Source: DATFVB01 sp963714035 (lineage in GTDB: Bacteria; Acidobacteriota; Thermoanaerobaculia; UBA5066; DATFVB01). Taken from it: DNA of 64,000 bases. Under the pieces are notes generated by a model that was not told the DNA's origin, made no database searches, and saw nothing but the letters and a program-made list of their open reading frames with translations. Made by a program: the position numbers and the translations under genes. The DNA lies in contig OY970224.1 in the NCBI GenBank assembly GCA_963714035.1, positions 1-64,000 of the forward strand, read 5' to 3'. Below are positions 1 through 7,883 of the stretch, piece by piece (within the stretch, counting starts at the first letter, position 1; the number at the start of each line of letters is the position of its first letter).

Positions 1-1
1 G

Positions 2-124
2 AGCTCGTACAAATACACGCCGGCGGTCTTGCGCCGGCTCGTCGAGGGATCGGGATTCTCCTGCCGCCGCCAGTGGATCGATCCCGAATCCCAGTTCGCC
101 CTGACGCTGTTCTTCGCGGCGTGA
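2..124 (+). CDS. egtD: C-terminal end of an EgtD-like histidine methyltransferase (partial)
   Basis: The reading frame enters from the left edge and encodes 40 residues before a TGA stop. It begins SSYKYTPAVLRRL and continues through GFSCRRQWIDPES to a hydrophobic end, ALTLFFAA. This resembles the extreme C-terminus of SAM-dependent L-histidine N-alpha-methyltransferase (EgtD), where a SYKYT motif lies before a helix and a final WxDP...F.L strand. EgtD trimethylates histidine to hercynine in ergothioneine synthesis. Only the tail is visible, so catalytic residues cannot be checked. Another EgtD/DUF2260-type methyltransferase is possible. Confidence 0.5.
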   Translation, partial: SSYKYTPAVLRRLVEGSGFSCRRQWIDPESQFALTLFFAA

Positions 125-188
125 TCTCGGGCGGCGTCGCGCCGTCCGGCGTTAACATCGGGCGATTTTTCGTCGAAGGAGGTCGAGG

Positions 189-1784
189 GTGAAGCGAAAG
201 ACCGAAGCATTTCTGGTCGCGATCCTGCTCGCGTTCGCCGCGGGCGCTCAGGAGAAGCCGGCGTCGGATTCGCCGAAGAAAGAAGCGTCGAGAGGCGAGC
301 CCGACCGCGGAGAGGCGGCGCGGGAAGACACTCCGAAGCGCACGCCGACGGAGCCCCCGAAAGCGGAGCGGTCCATGACCCAGCACTCGACCGTCGTCGG
401 CGGCGCGCCGGTGTCCTACACGGCGACCGCGGGAACGCTCGTCGTCCGGAACGAGAAGGAGGAGCCGGTCGCCAATATCGGCTATACGGCCTACGTCCGG
501 CGAGGAGGCGATCCCTCCGCCCGGCCGATCACCTTCGCGTACAACGGCGGTCCCGGCTCATCGTCCGTCTGGCTCCACATGGGGGCGCTCGGGCCGCGCC
601 GCATCGTCGTGACGGATGCCGGCTACACGCCGCCTCCCCCCTACCGCGTGGTCGACAACGCGGAGTCGATCATCGATCGGACCGACCTCGTCATGATCGA
701 TCCCGTGGGAACGGGACTCTCGCGCGCCGCGGGAGAAGCGAAGGACAAGGACTTCTGGGGGACCGATCCGGACATCGAGTCGATCTCGAATTTCATCAAG
801 GAGTGGGTGACGGAGAACGGTCGCTGGAACTCTCCGAAGTACCTCCTCGGGGAGAGCTACGGGACGACGCGGTCCGCGGGGATCGTCGACCGGCTGCAGA
901 GCCAGGGGATGGCGTTCAACGGCGTGATCCTGGTGTCGGTCGCGCTCGACCTCGAGGCGATCTTCAACTCGCCGGGAAACGACCGGCCCTACCCGCTGTT
1001 CCTCCCGACCTACGCGGCCGTCGCCTGGTACCACAGGACGCTTCCGAACCGGCCGGAGAAGCTCGAGCCGTTCCTCGACGAGGTGCGCGCGTGGGCGATC
1101 GGGCCTTACGCGTCGGCGCTGATGAAGGGGGACGCGATTCCGGACGCCGAGCGCGACGCGGTCGCGCGCAAGCTGCACGAGTACACGGGGCTCTCCGAGG
1201 AGTACGTGCGGCGGTCCAATCTGAGGATCGACGAAGCCGCGTTCACGCAGGAGCTGCTCCGGGATCGCGGGGAGACGGTCGGCCGTCTCGACGCCCGGTA
1301 CACGGGGCCGACTCTCGACGCGATCGGGCGGGACGCCGAATACGACCCGCAAAGCGCCGCGATCTCGTCCGCCTACACGGCGGCGTTTCTCGACTACTAC
1401 CACCGCGATCTCGGGTTCGGGAAGGGAAAGACGTACATCATCACCAACTACGGGCTCTTCCCGCAGTGGGACTTCAAGCACAAGGCGCCCGGCGCGCGGT
1501 TCCCGTCCGCCTTCACGAACACGGGTCTCGATCTCGCGCACGCCCTGACGGTCAACCCGGGCCTCCGGGTGCTCGTGCTGAACGGTTATTTCGATCTCGC
1601 GACGCCGTTCCTCGCGACCGAAGAGATGATGTCGCACCTCCTGCTCGCGAAGGACCTGCGGCCGCACGTCGAGATGAAGTATTACGCCGCCGGCCACATG
1701 ATGTACGTCAACGAGGACGCGCTCAAGGCGATGAAGGCGGACGTCGCGGCGTTCATGGAGCGAACGATGCGAGGAAATCGGTAA
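189..1784 (+). CDS. Secreted serine carboxypeptidase, peptidase family S10
   Basis: 531 residues starting at GTG, with AAGGAGG immediately upstream fixing the start. The N-terminus has a basic start and a hydrophobic core ending in AAGAQ, a likely signal peptide, followed by about 40 charged, low-complexity residues. The S10 hallmarks are present: an oxyanion-hole motif NGGPGSSS (about 119-126), the nucleophile motif GESYG with Ser223, Asp469 in NGYFDLATP and His503 in AAGHMMY. S10 enzymes remove C-terminal residues at acidic pH. In this organism it is probably exported to scavenge peptides. It stands alone: the next gene on the same strand starts 171 bases later and belongs to another functional class. 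The intervening bases show no clear terminator. Confidence 0.85.
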   Translation: MKRKTEAFLVAILLAFAAGAQEKPASDSPKKEASRGEPDRGEAAREDTPKRTPTEPPKAERSMTQHSTVVGGAPVSYTATAGTLVVRNEKEEPVANIGYTAYVRRGGDPSARPITFAYNGGPGSSSVWLHMGALGPRRIVVTDAGYTPPPPYRVVDNAESIIDRTDLVMIDPVGTGLSRAAGEAKDKDFWGTDPDIESISNFIKEWVTENGRWNSPKYLLGESYGTTRSAGIVDRLQSQGMAFNGVILVSVALDLEAIFNSPGNDRPYPLFLPTYAAVAWYHRTLPNRPEKLEPFLDEVRAWAIGPYASALMKGDAIPDAERDAVARKLHEYTGLSEEYVRRSNLRIDEAAFTQELLRDRGETVGRLDARYTGPTLDAIGRDAEYDPQSAAISSAYTAAFLDYYHRDLGFGKGKTYIITNYGLFPQWDFKHKAPGARFPSAFTNTGLDLAHALTVNPGLRVLVLNGYFDLATPFLATEEMMSHLLLAKDLRPHVEMKYYAAGHMMYVNEDALKAMKADVAAFMERTMRGNR

Positions 1785-1955
1785 CGCGGTCGTCCGCGCC
1801 GGCGAGCGCATCGAAGCCGGGTCCGCTCGCCGCGCCGGAGCGGGCGTTCGAATTCACGGGAAGAGTCTCCTCGAACTCCCTCGGGAGTCCCCGGGTCCAT
1901 TCGGGCCCGAAACCGTCCGAGGCCGTAGGCGCGTCCACTATCATCCCGGTGTCGC

Positions 1956-4643
1956 ATGAGTCTTGCACCCGGAACCCGCCTCGGTCCCTACGAGATTCTC
2001 TCGCTCCTCGGCGCGGGAGGCATGGGCGAGGTCTATCGCGCCCGGGACACGCGGCTCGGCCGCGAGGTCGCCGTCAAGGTGCTCCCGGAGGACCTCGCGG
2101 GCGACCCAGAGCGCGTCGCGCGCTTCGAGCGTGAGGCGCGCTCGGCGTCCGCTCTTTCCCACGCGTACGCCGTTTCGGTTTTCGACGTCGGGCGCGCCGG
2201 GAACCGGCTCTACCTCGTCACCGAAATCGTGGAGGGGGGAACCCTCCGGGACCTGATCGACGGCGGTCCGCTTCCGCTCCGTCGCGGAATCGACCTCGCG
2301 TTCCAGATCGCGTCGGGTCTCGCCGCGGCGCACGAGAGCGGAATCGTGCATCGGGATCTGAAGCCCGAGAACGTCCTGATCGCGAAGTCCGGCGAGGCGA
2401 AGATCGCCGACTTCGGCCTCGCCAAGTTGACCGAAAAGGCGGGCGGGTCAGATTCGCATCTCCCGACCTCGGACGGTCTGAGCACTTCCGCCGGGCTGGT
2501 CATGGGAACCGTCGCCTACATGTCGCCGGAGCAGGCGAGCGGGCGCAAGGTCGACTTCCGGTCCGACCAGTTCGCTTTCGGCGCGATCCTCTGGGAAATG
2601 CTCGCGGGAAGGCCGTGTTTCCGCCGCCCCTCGGCCGCCGAGACCCTCTCCGCGATCATGCGGGACGAGCCCGAGCCGCTGCGCGCCGTCAATTCCGCGG
2701 TGCCGGGTCCGGTCGCGTGGATCGCCGAGCGGTGTCTCGCCAAGCAGCCCGAGGGGCGATACGCGTCCACGCGGGACCTCGCCGGCGAAATCGCCACCGT
2801 TCGCGACCACCTTGCCGATCTCTCTTCCGGGCGGGAGCTTGCCGTCGCGGCCGCGGCGCCGCGGGGGCGTCGGGGTCTCCGCGCGATGCTCGCCGGGGTG
2901 GCCGCGCTCCTCGCGGCGGTGGCCGTCCTGCTCCTCCGGCGCCCCGCGACGGCCGCCCCGGAGGCGATCCGATTTTCGCTTCCGCCGCCGCTCCCCGCGC
3001 TGTTCTATTCGCGATTCGATGCGGTCGCTCTGTCGTTGTCTCCGGACGGCGCCCGCCTGGCTTTCATCGGCGACCGGACCGCCGCCGCCCGCGAGGTCGC
3101 GCCGGCCGGGGAGCTCGCGACACAGATCTACATTCGGCCGCTCTCGGACCTCGACGCGACGCCGGTTCCCGGGACCGACGGCGCCGAGTCGCTGTTCTGG
3201 TCCCCGGACGGGCGTTCGATCGGTTTCCTCGCCGGGGGGCAGCTCAAGCGCGAGGCGCTCGGCGGCGAGTCGCCCGTTCCCATCTGTGCCTTTCCGGCCG
3301 GTAAGCTGATCACCGGCACCTGGGGAGCGGGGACGATTCTCTTCGGTTCGACCTTTGAAGGCGTCATCTACCGCGTCCCCGCCGATGGCGGCGCGCCCGC
3401 GGCTTTCGTGCGTCCCGACCCGGCGCGCGGCGAGACACGGATGATGTGGCCGCACTTTCTCCCGGACGGCCGGTCGTTCCTCTATCTCGCCGTCCATCAC
3501 GACGGCGCCGGGACGCTGATGCTCGGCTCGATCGACGGAGGGCCGGCGCGCACGGTCGGACCGATGTCTTCCCGGATTGAATGGACGGCCCCCGGCGACC
3601 TCGTGTTCGCGGCCGACGGGGCGCTGTTCGCCCGAAGGTTCGACGAAAAGGCCGCGCGGTTCACGGGACCGCCCCGTCCGCTCGCGCCTTCGGTCTACTC
3701 CTTCTTCACGAGCAAGTGGGCCGGCTTCACGACTTCCCGGAACGGCAGCTTCGCGTACCTGCCGAAGGGGAACGTCAACCGGCTCACCTGGTTCGACCGC
3801 GCCGGCCGGAACCTCGGGGAGATCGGTTCCCCGGCGGCCGGAGAGACGATCGATCTCGCGATCTCGCCGGACGGGCGCCGCGCCGCGTTCGACCGGAGCG
3901 GGTTTGAGCTCGGAACCTACGACATCTGGATGATCGACCTCGAGCGGGGCGTCGAGACGCGGCTCACGTCCGACCCGAACACGGAGTTCGATCCGGTGTG
4001 GCTGCCGGACCAGAAGCATCTGATTTACTCGGTCGTCCGCGACTATTTGCCGCAGCTCGTCCGGCGCGACCTCGCGGGCGGACCCGAGGAGCCGGTGCTC
4101 TCTCCGGGAACCTTCCAGGAGGCGCTCGACGTCTCCTCCGACGGGCGTCTCCTCTTCTCCCAGAGCGATCCGAAGGGCGGCTTCGGAATCTGGCTGCTCC
4201 CGCTCTCTCCGGGGGCGACGCCGTCGCCGGTCGTCGTCTCGCGCTACCAGGCCGAGATCGGACGCCTCTCGCCGGACGGGCAATTCGTCGCGTTCCTCTC
4301 GAGCGAATCCGGAACGGGAGAAGCCGCCTACGTTCAACCGCTCGGAATGGCCGCCGAGAAGGTCCGCGTCTCGCCCGGTACGGCGATGCATCTCCGCTGG
4401 GGGCGCGACGGGAAGGAGATCTTCTACGCGACTCCGGACGGCCACCTCGTCGCGGTTCCAATTCAGACCTCTCCAGTCCTGCGCGTCGGAACCCCCGCGA
4501 CCCTCTTTGCCCTTCCGGCGAAGGGCTGGCGGGCCTTCGACGTGGCTCCGGACGGGCGGTTCCTCGCCGCCGTCCCGACCGTCTCCTATGCGACGGAGCC
4601 TGTGGCGGTGGTCGTCAGCGGGACCGGAGCGCTGCCGCGCTGA
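1956..4643 (+). CDS. Membrane-anchored serine/threonine protein kinase with PD40/TolB-type beta-propeller sensor
   Basis: 895 residues. Residues 1-290 form a PknB-type kinase: glycine loop GAGGMGEVY, invariant Lys41 in VAVKVL, catalytic HRDLKPEN with Asp134, DFG with Asp152, and an APE-like MSPEQ. A single transmembrane helix spans about 309-327. The rest (about 340-895) is repetitive sequence with many SPDGR turns typical of PD40/WD40-like TolB propellers. The usual topology is a cytoplasmic kinase with an extracytoplasmic propeller. All catalytic residues are present, so it should be active. This fusion is abundant in Acidobacteriota. No Shine-Dalgarno sequence precedes the ATG; a TATCAT hexamer lies about 11 bases upstream. 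Its substrate and ligand cannot be read from the sequence. Confidence 0.85.
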   Translation: MSLAPGTRLGPYEILSLLGAGGMGEVYRARDTRLGREVAVKVLPEDLAGDPERVARFEREARSASALSHAYAVSVFDVGRAGNRLYLVTEIVEGGTLRDLIDGGPLPLRRGIDLAFQIASGLAAAHESGIVHRDLKPENVLIAKSGEAKIADFGLAKLTEKAGGSDSHLPTSDGLSTSAGLVMGTVAYMSPEQASGRKVDFRSDQFAFGAILWEMLAGRPCFRRPSAAETLSAIMRDEPEPLRAVNSAVPGPVAWIAERCLAKQPEGRYASTRDLAGEIATVRDHLADLSSGRELAVAAAAPRGRRGLRAMLAGVAALLAAVAVLLLRRPATAAPEAIRFSLPPPLPALFYSRFDAVALSLSPDGARLAFIGDRTAAAREVAPAGELATQIYIRPLSDLDATPVPGTDGAESLFWSPDGRSIGFLAGGQLKREALGGESPVPICAFPAGKLITGTWGAGTILFGSTFEGVIYRVPADGGAPAAFVRPDPARGETRMMWPHFLPDGRSFLYLAVHHDGAGTLMLGSIDGGPARTVGPMSSRIEWTAPGDLVFAADGALFARRFDEKAARFTGPPRPLAPSVYSFFTSKWAGFTTSRNGSFAYLPKGNVNRLTWFDRAGRNLGEIGSPAAGETIDLAISPDGRRAAFDRSGFELGTYDIWMIDLERGVETRLTSDPNTEFDPVWLPDQKHLIYSVVRDYLPQLVRRDLAGGPEEPVLSPGTFQEALDVSSDGRLLFSQSDPKGGFGIWLLPLSPGATPSPVVVSRYQAEIGRLSPDGQFVAFLSSESGTGEAAYVQPLGMAAEKVRVSPGTAMHLRWGRDGKEIFYATPDGHLVAVPIQTSPVLRVGTPATLFALPAKGWRAFDVAPDGRFLAAVPTVSYATEPVAVVVSGTGALPR

Positions 4644-4658
4644 CGGGAGGAGCCGCGT

Positions 4659-5894
4659 TCAGCGCGCGGCGGCCGGGGTCGCTCGCCGCGGGTACTTCGT
4701 CTCGACGTACTCGTCGACGAGCCGCCGGAAGCCTTCCGAGAGATCGTCGGGGTTCCCTTTCAGCGTCGTGAAGTGTTTCCCGTCGATGTAGACGGGGCAG
4801 TGAGGTTCTTCGCCCGTTCCCGGGAGCGAAATGCCGATCGACGCGGCCTTCGACTCTCCCGGGCCGTTGACGATGCAGCCCATCACCGCGAGCGTCATCG
4901 TCTCGACCCCCTCGAATTCCCGCTTCCATTCCGGCATCCGCTCGCGGACGTATCCCTGGATTCGCTCGGCGAGCTCCTGGAACGTCGTCGAGGTCGTGCG
5001 CCCGCAGCCCGGGCAGGCGGTCACGGAAGGAGAAAACGAGCGCAGGCCGAGCGCCTGCAGGAGCTCGCAGGCCGCGTAGACCTCCTCGCGGCGGTCTCCT
5101 CCGGGCCGGGGCGTGAGCGACACCCGGATCGTGTCCCCGATCCCCTCCGCCAGCAGAACGCCCATCGCGGAGGCGGACCAGACGAGCCCCTTGGTTCCCA
5201 TTCCCGCTTCCGTCAGGCCGAGGTGGAGCGGCTGCTCGGTCCGCCGGGAGAGCTCGCGATACACGGAGATGAGGTCCAGCGGGCGCGAGACCTTGCACGA
5301 GATGATGATCCGGTCGGCGCCGAGACCCGAAGCCTGCGCGAGCTCCGTCGACTGGAGCGCGGAGAGCACCATGCACTCGTTGACGATCGCCTCGGAGCTC
5401 ATTCCGAGATCGCGATCGGTGTTCTCCTGCATCTTCGCCATGACGAGCTCCTGGTTGAGGGACCCGCCGTTGACGCCGATCCGCACGGGTTTGCCGTGAT
5501 CGGCGGCGACACGGCAGATGGTCGCGAACTGCTCGTCGCGCCGCTCTCCCTTGCCGACGTTGCCGGGATTGATCCGGTACTTGTCGAGCGCCCTCGCCAT
5601 CTCCGGGTACTTCGTCAGGAGGACGTGGCCGTTGTAATGAAAATCGCCGATCAGCGGCGCCTCGCAGCCCGCGTCGAGCATCCGGCGCTTGATCTCGGGG
5701 ACCGCGGCCGCCGCGTCCGGGACGTTGACGGTCACGCGCACCATCTCCGAGCCGGCCACGGCGAGCTCGACGCACTGCTTCGCCGTGCCGGCGGCGTCGG
5801 CCGTATCGGTGTTCGTCATCGACTGGACGACGATCGGGGCGCTTCCGCCGACGACGACGTTGCCGACTCTGACCCCGATCGTGCTGCGGCGCAT
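4659..5894 (-). CDS. ispG: 4-hydroxy-3-methylbut-2-en-1-yl diphosphate synthase (flavodoxin/ferredoxin)
   Basis: 411 residues, the normal size of the short bacterial IspG/GcpE. It catalyses the penultimate step of the MEP isoprenoid pathway, converting MEcPP to HMBPP with a [4Fe-4S] cluster. Seen here are the N-terminal motif VVQSMTNTDT, the TIM-barrel segment RINPGN, and the cluster cysteines in ACPGC plus a third in GCIVNGPGE. The start at 5894 has no Shine-Dalgarno sequence, but a -10-like TAGACT (5901-5906) lies six bases upstream, consistent with a leaderless message. It converges with the kinase gene (15-base gap) and has no operon partner. Confidence 0.95.
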   Translation of the reverse strand: MRRSTIGVRVGNVVVGGSAPIVVQSMTNTDTADAAGTAKQCVELAVAGSEMVRVTVNVPDAAAAVPEIKRRMLDAGCEAPLIGDFHYNGHVLLTKYPEMARALDKYRINPGNVGKGERRDEQFATICRVAADHGKPVRIGVNGGSLNQELVMAKMQENTDRDLGMSSEAIVNECMVLSALQSTELAQASGLGADRIIISCKVSRPLDLISVYRELSRRTEQPLHLGLTEAGMGTKGLVWSASAMGVLLAEGIGDTIRVSLTPRPGGDRREEVYAACELLQALGLRSFSPSVTACPGCGRTTSTTFQELAERIQGYVRERMPEWKREFEGVETMTLAVMGCIVNGPGESKAASIGISLPGTGEEPHCPVYIDGKHFTTLKGNPDDLSEGFRRLVDEYVETKYPRRATPAAAR

Positions 5895-5956
5895 CGAATC
5901 AGTCTACCAAACGGTTTCCGGCGGGAGGGTTCCGGGCGGCCTTCGGCACGTTGGCT

Positions 5957-7354
5957 TCAGCGCCGCTTCCCGGGACGAACGCTTTTCGCGGGCATCAGGA
6001 AGCCCGCCACCGCGGCCGCGGCGAAAGCCATCCCGGCGGAACCCACCGCGACGGCGCGCAGGGCGGCGTCGGCCGCCGCCGGTCCCGCGGCGCGGCCGGC
6101 GGTCGCCGCGGCGACCACGCCGAAGGCGGCGATCGACAGGAGACCCGCGACGCGGGAAACGGCATTGTTGACTCCCGAGACGGCGCCGGCGAGCCGTTCC
6201 GGTTGGAGGCTCATGACCGCGGTCGTCAGGGGCGCGACCGCCACGGCCATTCCGAACCCCAGCAGGGCGATCGAGGGCAGACAGATCCGGAAGTACGCGG
6301 CGGGCGGCCCTCCGATTCTCGGGTAGATCGCGAATCCCGCTCCCGCGATCACCGGCCCCACGACAAGGGGAATCTTCGGACCGGTGCGTTCGCCCACCCG
6401 CCCGGCCGTCGGCGACAGGACGGCGACGAGGAGCACGACCGGGAGGATCGCCGCTCCGGCTTCGGTGGGAGAGTAGCCGTGCGCCTGGATGAGGTTGAAC
6501 GGCAGGAAGAACACGGCGGCGTTCAGCGCGCCGTAGAGGAGGAGCGTCACGAGGTTGACGGCGGTGAACGCGCGAGAGCGGAACAGCGAGGGGGGAACCA
6601 TCGGATTTCCGCTCCGCGACTCGACGATGCCGAACACGACCGTCATGACGGCGCCGAAGGTGGCGGGCGCGAGGACCGTCGCCGACGCGAGACCCGCGTG
6701 CGATGCTTCGATCAGTCCGAACACGAGGCCTCCGAGCGCGAGGATCGCGGTCGCCGAGCCCGCGAGGTCGAGAGGGGATTTTTTCCGATCGCGATCTCGC
6801 GGCATCCTTCCGGCGGCAATCGCGACCACCGCGGCGGCGATCGGGACGTTGAGGAGGAAGACCGCTCGCCAGGAGAGCCGGTCCACGAGGAATCCTCCCG
6901 CGACCGGGCCGAGCGCCGCGGCCAGCGCGCTCGCTCCCGACCACGTCCCGATGGCGCGTCCCCGGAGGCCCGGGGGAAACGCGGCCGTGATGAGCGCCAG
7001 GCTCCCCGGAACGAGGAGCGCGCCGCCGATTCCCTGCACGGCGCGGGCCGCCACGAGGACTCCGATCGACGGAGCGGCTCCGCACGCGCCGGAGGCGACG
7101 CCGAAGAGCACGGCGCCCGCGGCGAAGATCCGTTTTCGGCCGAACCGGTCGCCGAGCGCTCCTCCGACGAGTAGGAGAGACGAGAGGAACAGCAGATAGG
7201 CCTCGACGACCCACTGCGCGCCGGCGAGCGTCGTTCCGAGGCGCCGCTCGATCACCGGGAGCGCGACCGTGACGACCGTTCCGTCGAGGATCGCCATGGT
7301 CGAGCCGAGGATCGCGGCCGCGAGCACCCAGCGCCGCTCGTTCTCGGGGCTCAT
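5957..7354 (-). CDS. MFS drug/proton antiporter, DHA2 (EmrB/QacA) type with about 14 TM segments
   Basis: 465 residues, very hydrophobic, with the pattern of 14 transmembrane helices typical of DHA2 exporters. Visible motifs are DGTVVTVALP in TM1 (motif D1), the loop 2-3 motif GALGDRFGRKR (motif A), and GIGGALLVPGSLALI (motif C-like). DHA2 pumps export hydrophobic drugs or metabolites from the cytoplasm in exchange for protons. The gene lies head to head with an ArsR-family regulator, 142 bases apart, so regulation of the pump by that repressor is a natural inference. Substrate unknown. Confidence 0.85.
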   Translation of the reverse strand: MSPENERRWVLAAAILGSTMAILDGTVVTVALPVIERRLGTTLAGAQWVVEAYLLFLSSLLLVGGALGDRFGRKRIFAAGAVLFGVASGACGAAPSIGVLVAARAVQGIGGALLVPGSLALITAAFPPGLRGRAIGTWSGASALAAALGPVAGGFLVDRLSWRAVFLLNVPIAAAVVAIAAGRMPRDRDRKKSPLDLAGSATAILALGGLVFGLIEASHAGLASATVLAPATFGAVMTVVFGIVESRSGNPMVPPSLFRSRAFTAVNLVTLLLYGALNAAVFFLPFNLIQAHGYSPTEAGAAILPVVLLVAVLSPTAGRVGERTGPKIPLVVGPVIAGAGFAIYPRIGGPPAAYFRICLPSIALLGFGMAVAVAPLTTAVMSLQPERLAGAVSGVNNAVSRVAGLLSIAAFGVVAAATAGRAAGPAAADAALRAVAVGSAGMAFAAAAVAGFLMPAKSVRPGKRR

Positions 7355-7496
7355 CGCCGCGCGTCCATGCCGGCGATCGTACGACGCCCGGGGTCCGAAG
7401 CGGGATCCGTCCCCGCGAAAGACCGCGGCGCTCCGTCGGGCCCGCGGTGGTCGGCTCGCCCCGCGGGCGTCGGTCTCGGAGGATAATAGTTACCGA

Positions 7497-7820
7497 ATGG
7501 TTACGAACAGAGACGTGTTCCACGCGATCGCGGATCCGATCCGCCGGCGGATCCTCCAGCTCCTGAGGGAGGGCGCGATCGGCACGGGACGCCTCGCGAG
7601 CCTGTTTCCCGTCAGCCGGCCGGCGGTCTCGAAGCATCTGCGCGTTCTGGTCGAGGCGGGGCTCGTCCGGAGGCGGCGCGCCGGACGGCGCTGCCTCTAC
7701 ACGCTCCACGGCGCTCCTCTCCACGCCGTGGAAGAATGGGCGTCGCTCTTTCGCGATCTCCGGAAGGGGATCGCGGAACGCCGGCCGAAGTCGCGCCGGC
7801 GCGGCTCTTCCCCCCGCTGA
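7497..7820 (+). CDS. ArsR/SmtB-family winged-helix repressor
   Basis: 107 residues from the ATG at 7497: MVTNRDVFHAIADPIRRRILQLL. The motif IADPIRRRIL and the recognition helix VSRPAVSKHLRVLVEAGLV are classic for the ArsR/SdpR branch. The metal-binding cysteines of ArsR or SmtB are absent (the only Cys is in the wing, RRCLYTL), so metal sensing is unlikely. An in-frame extension back to 7269 exists but would run into the divergent MFS promoter and has no family similarity. The start codon lies inside a direct repeat, GTTAC-N6-GTTAC, which could be part of an autoregulatory operator. It probably controls the divergent DHA2 pump. Confidence 0.8.
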   Translation: MVTNRDVFHAIADPIRRRILQLLREGAIGTGRLASLFPVSRPAVSKHLRVLVEAGLVRRRRAGRRCLYTLHGAPLHAVEEWASLFRDLRKGIAERRPKSRRRGSSPR

Positions 7821-7883
7821 CCGCCCGTCGGCCGGGCTCGCGCGCCGAACCGTCCGCTTTCCGCGACCTGCCATAATCGTTTC

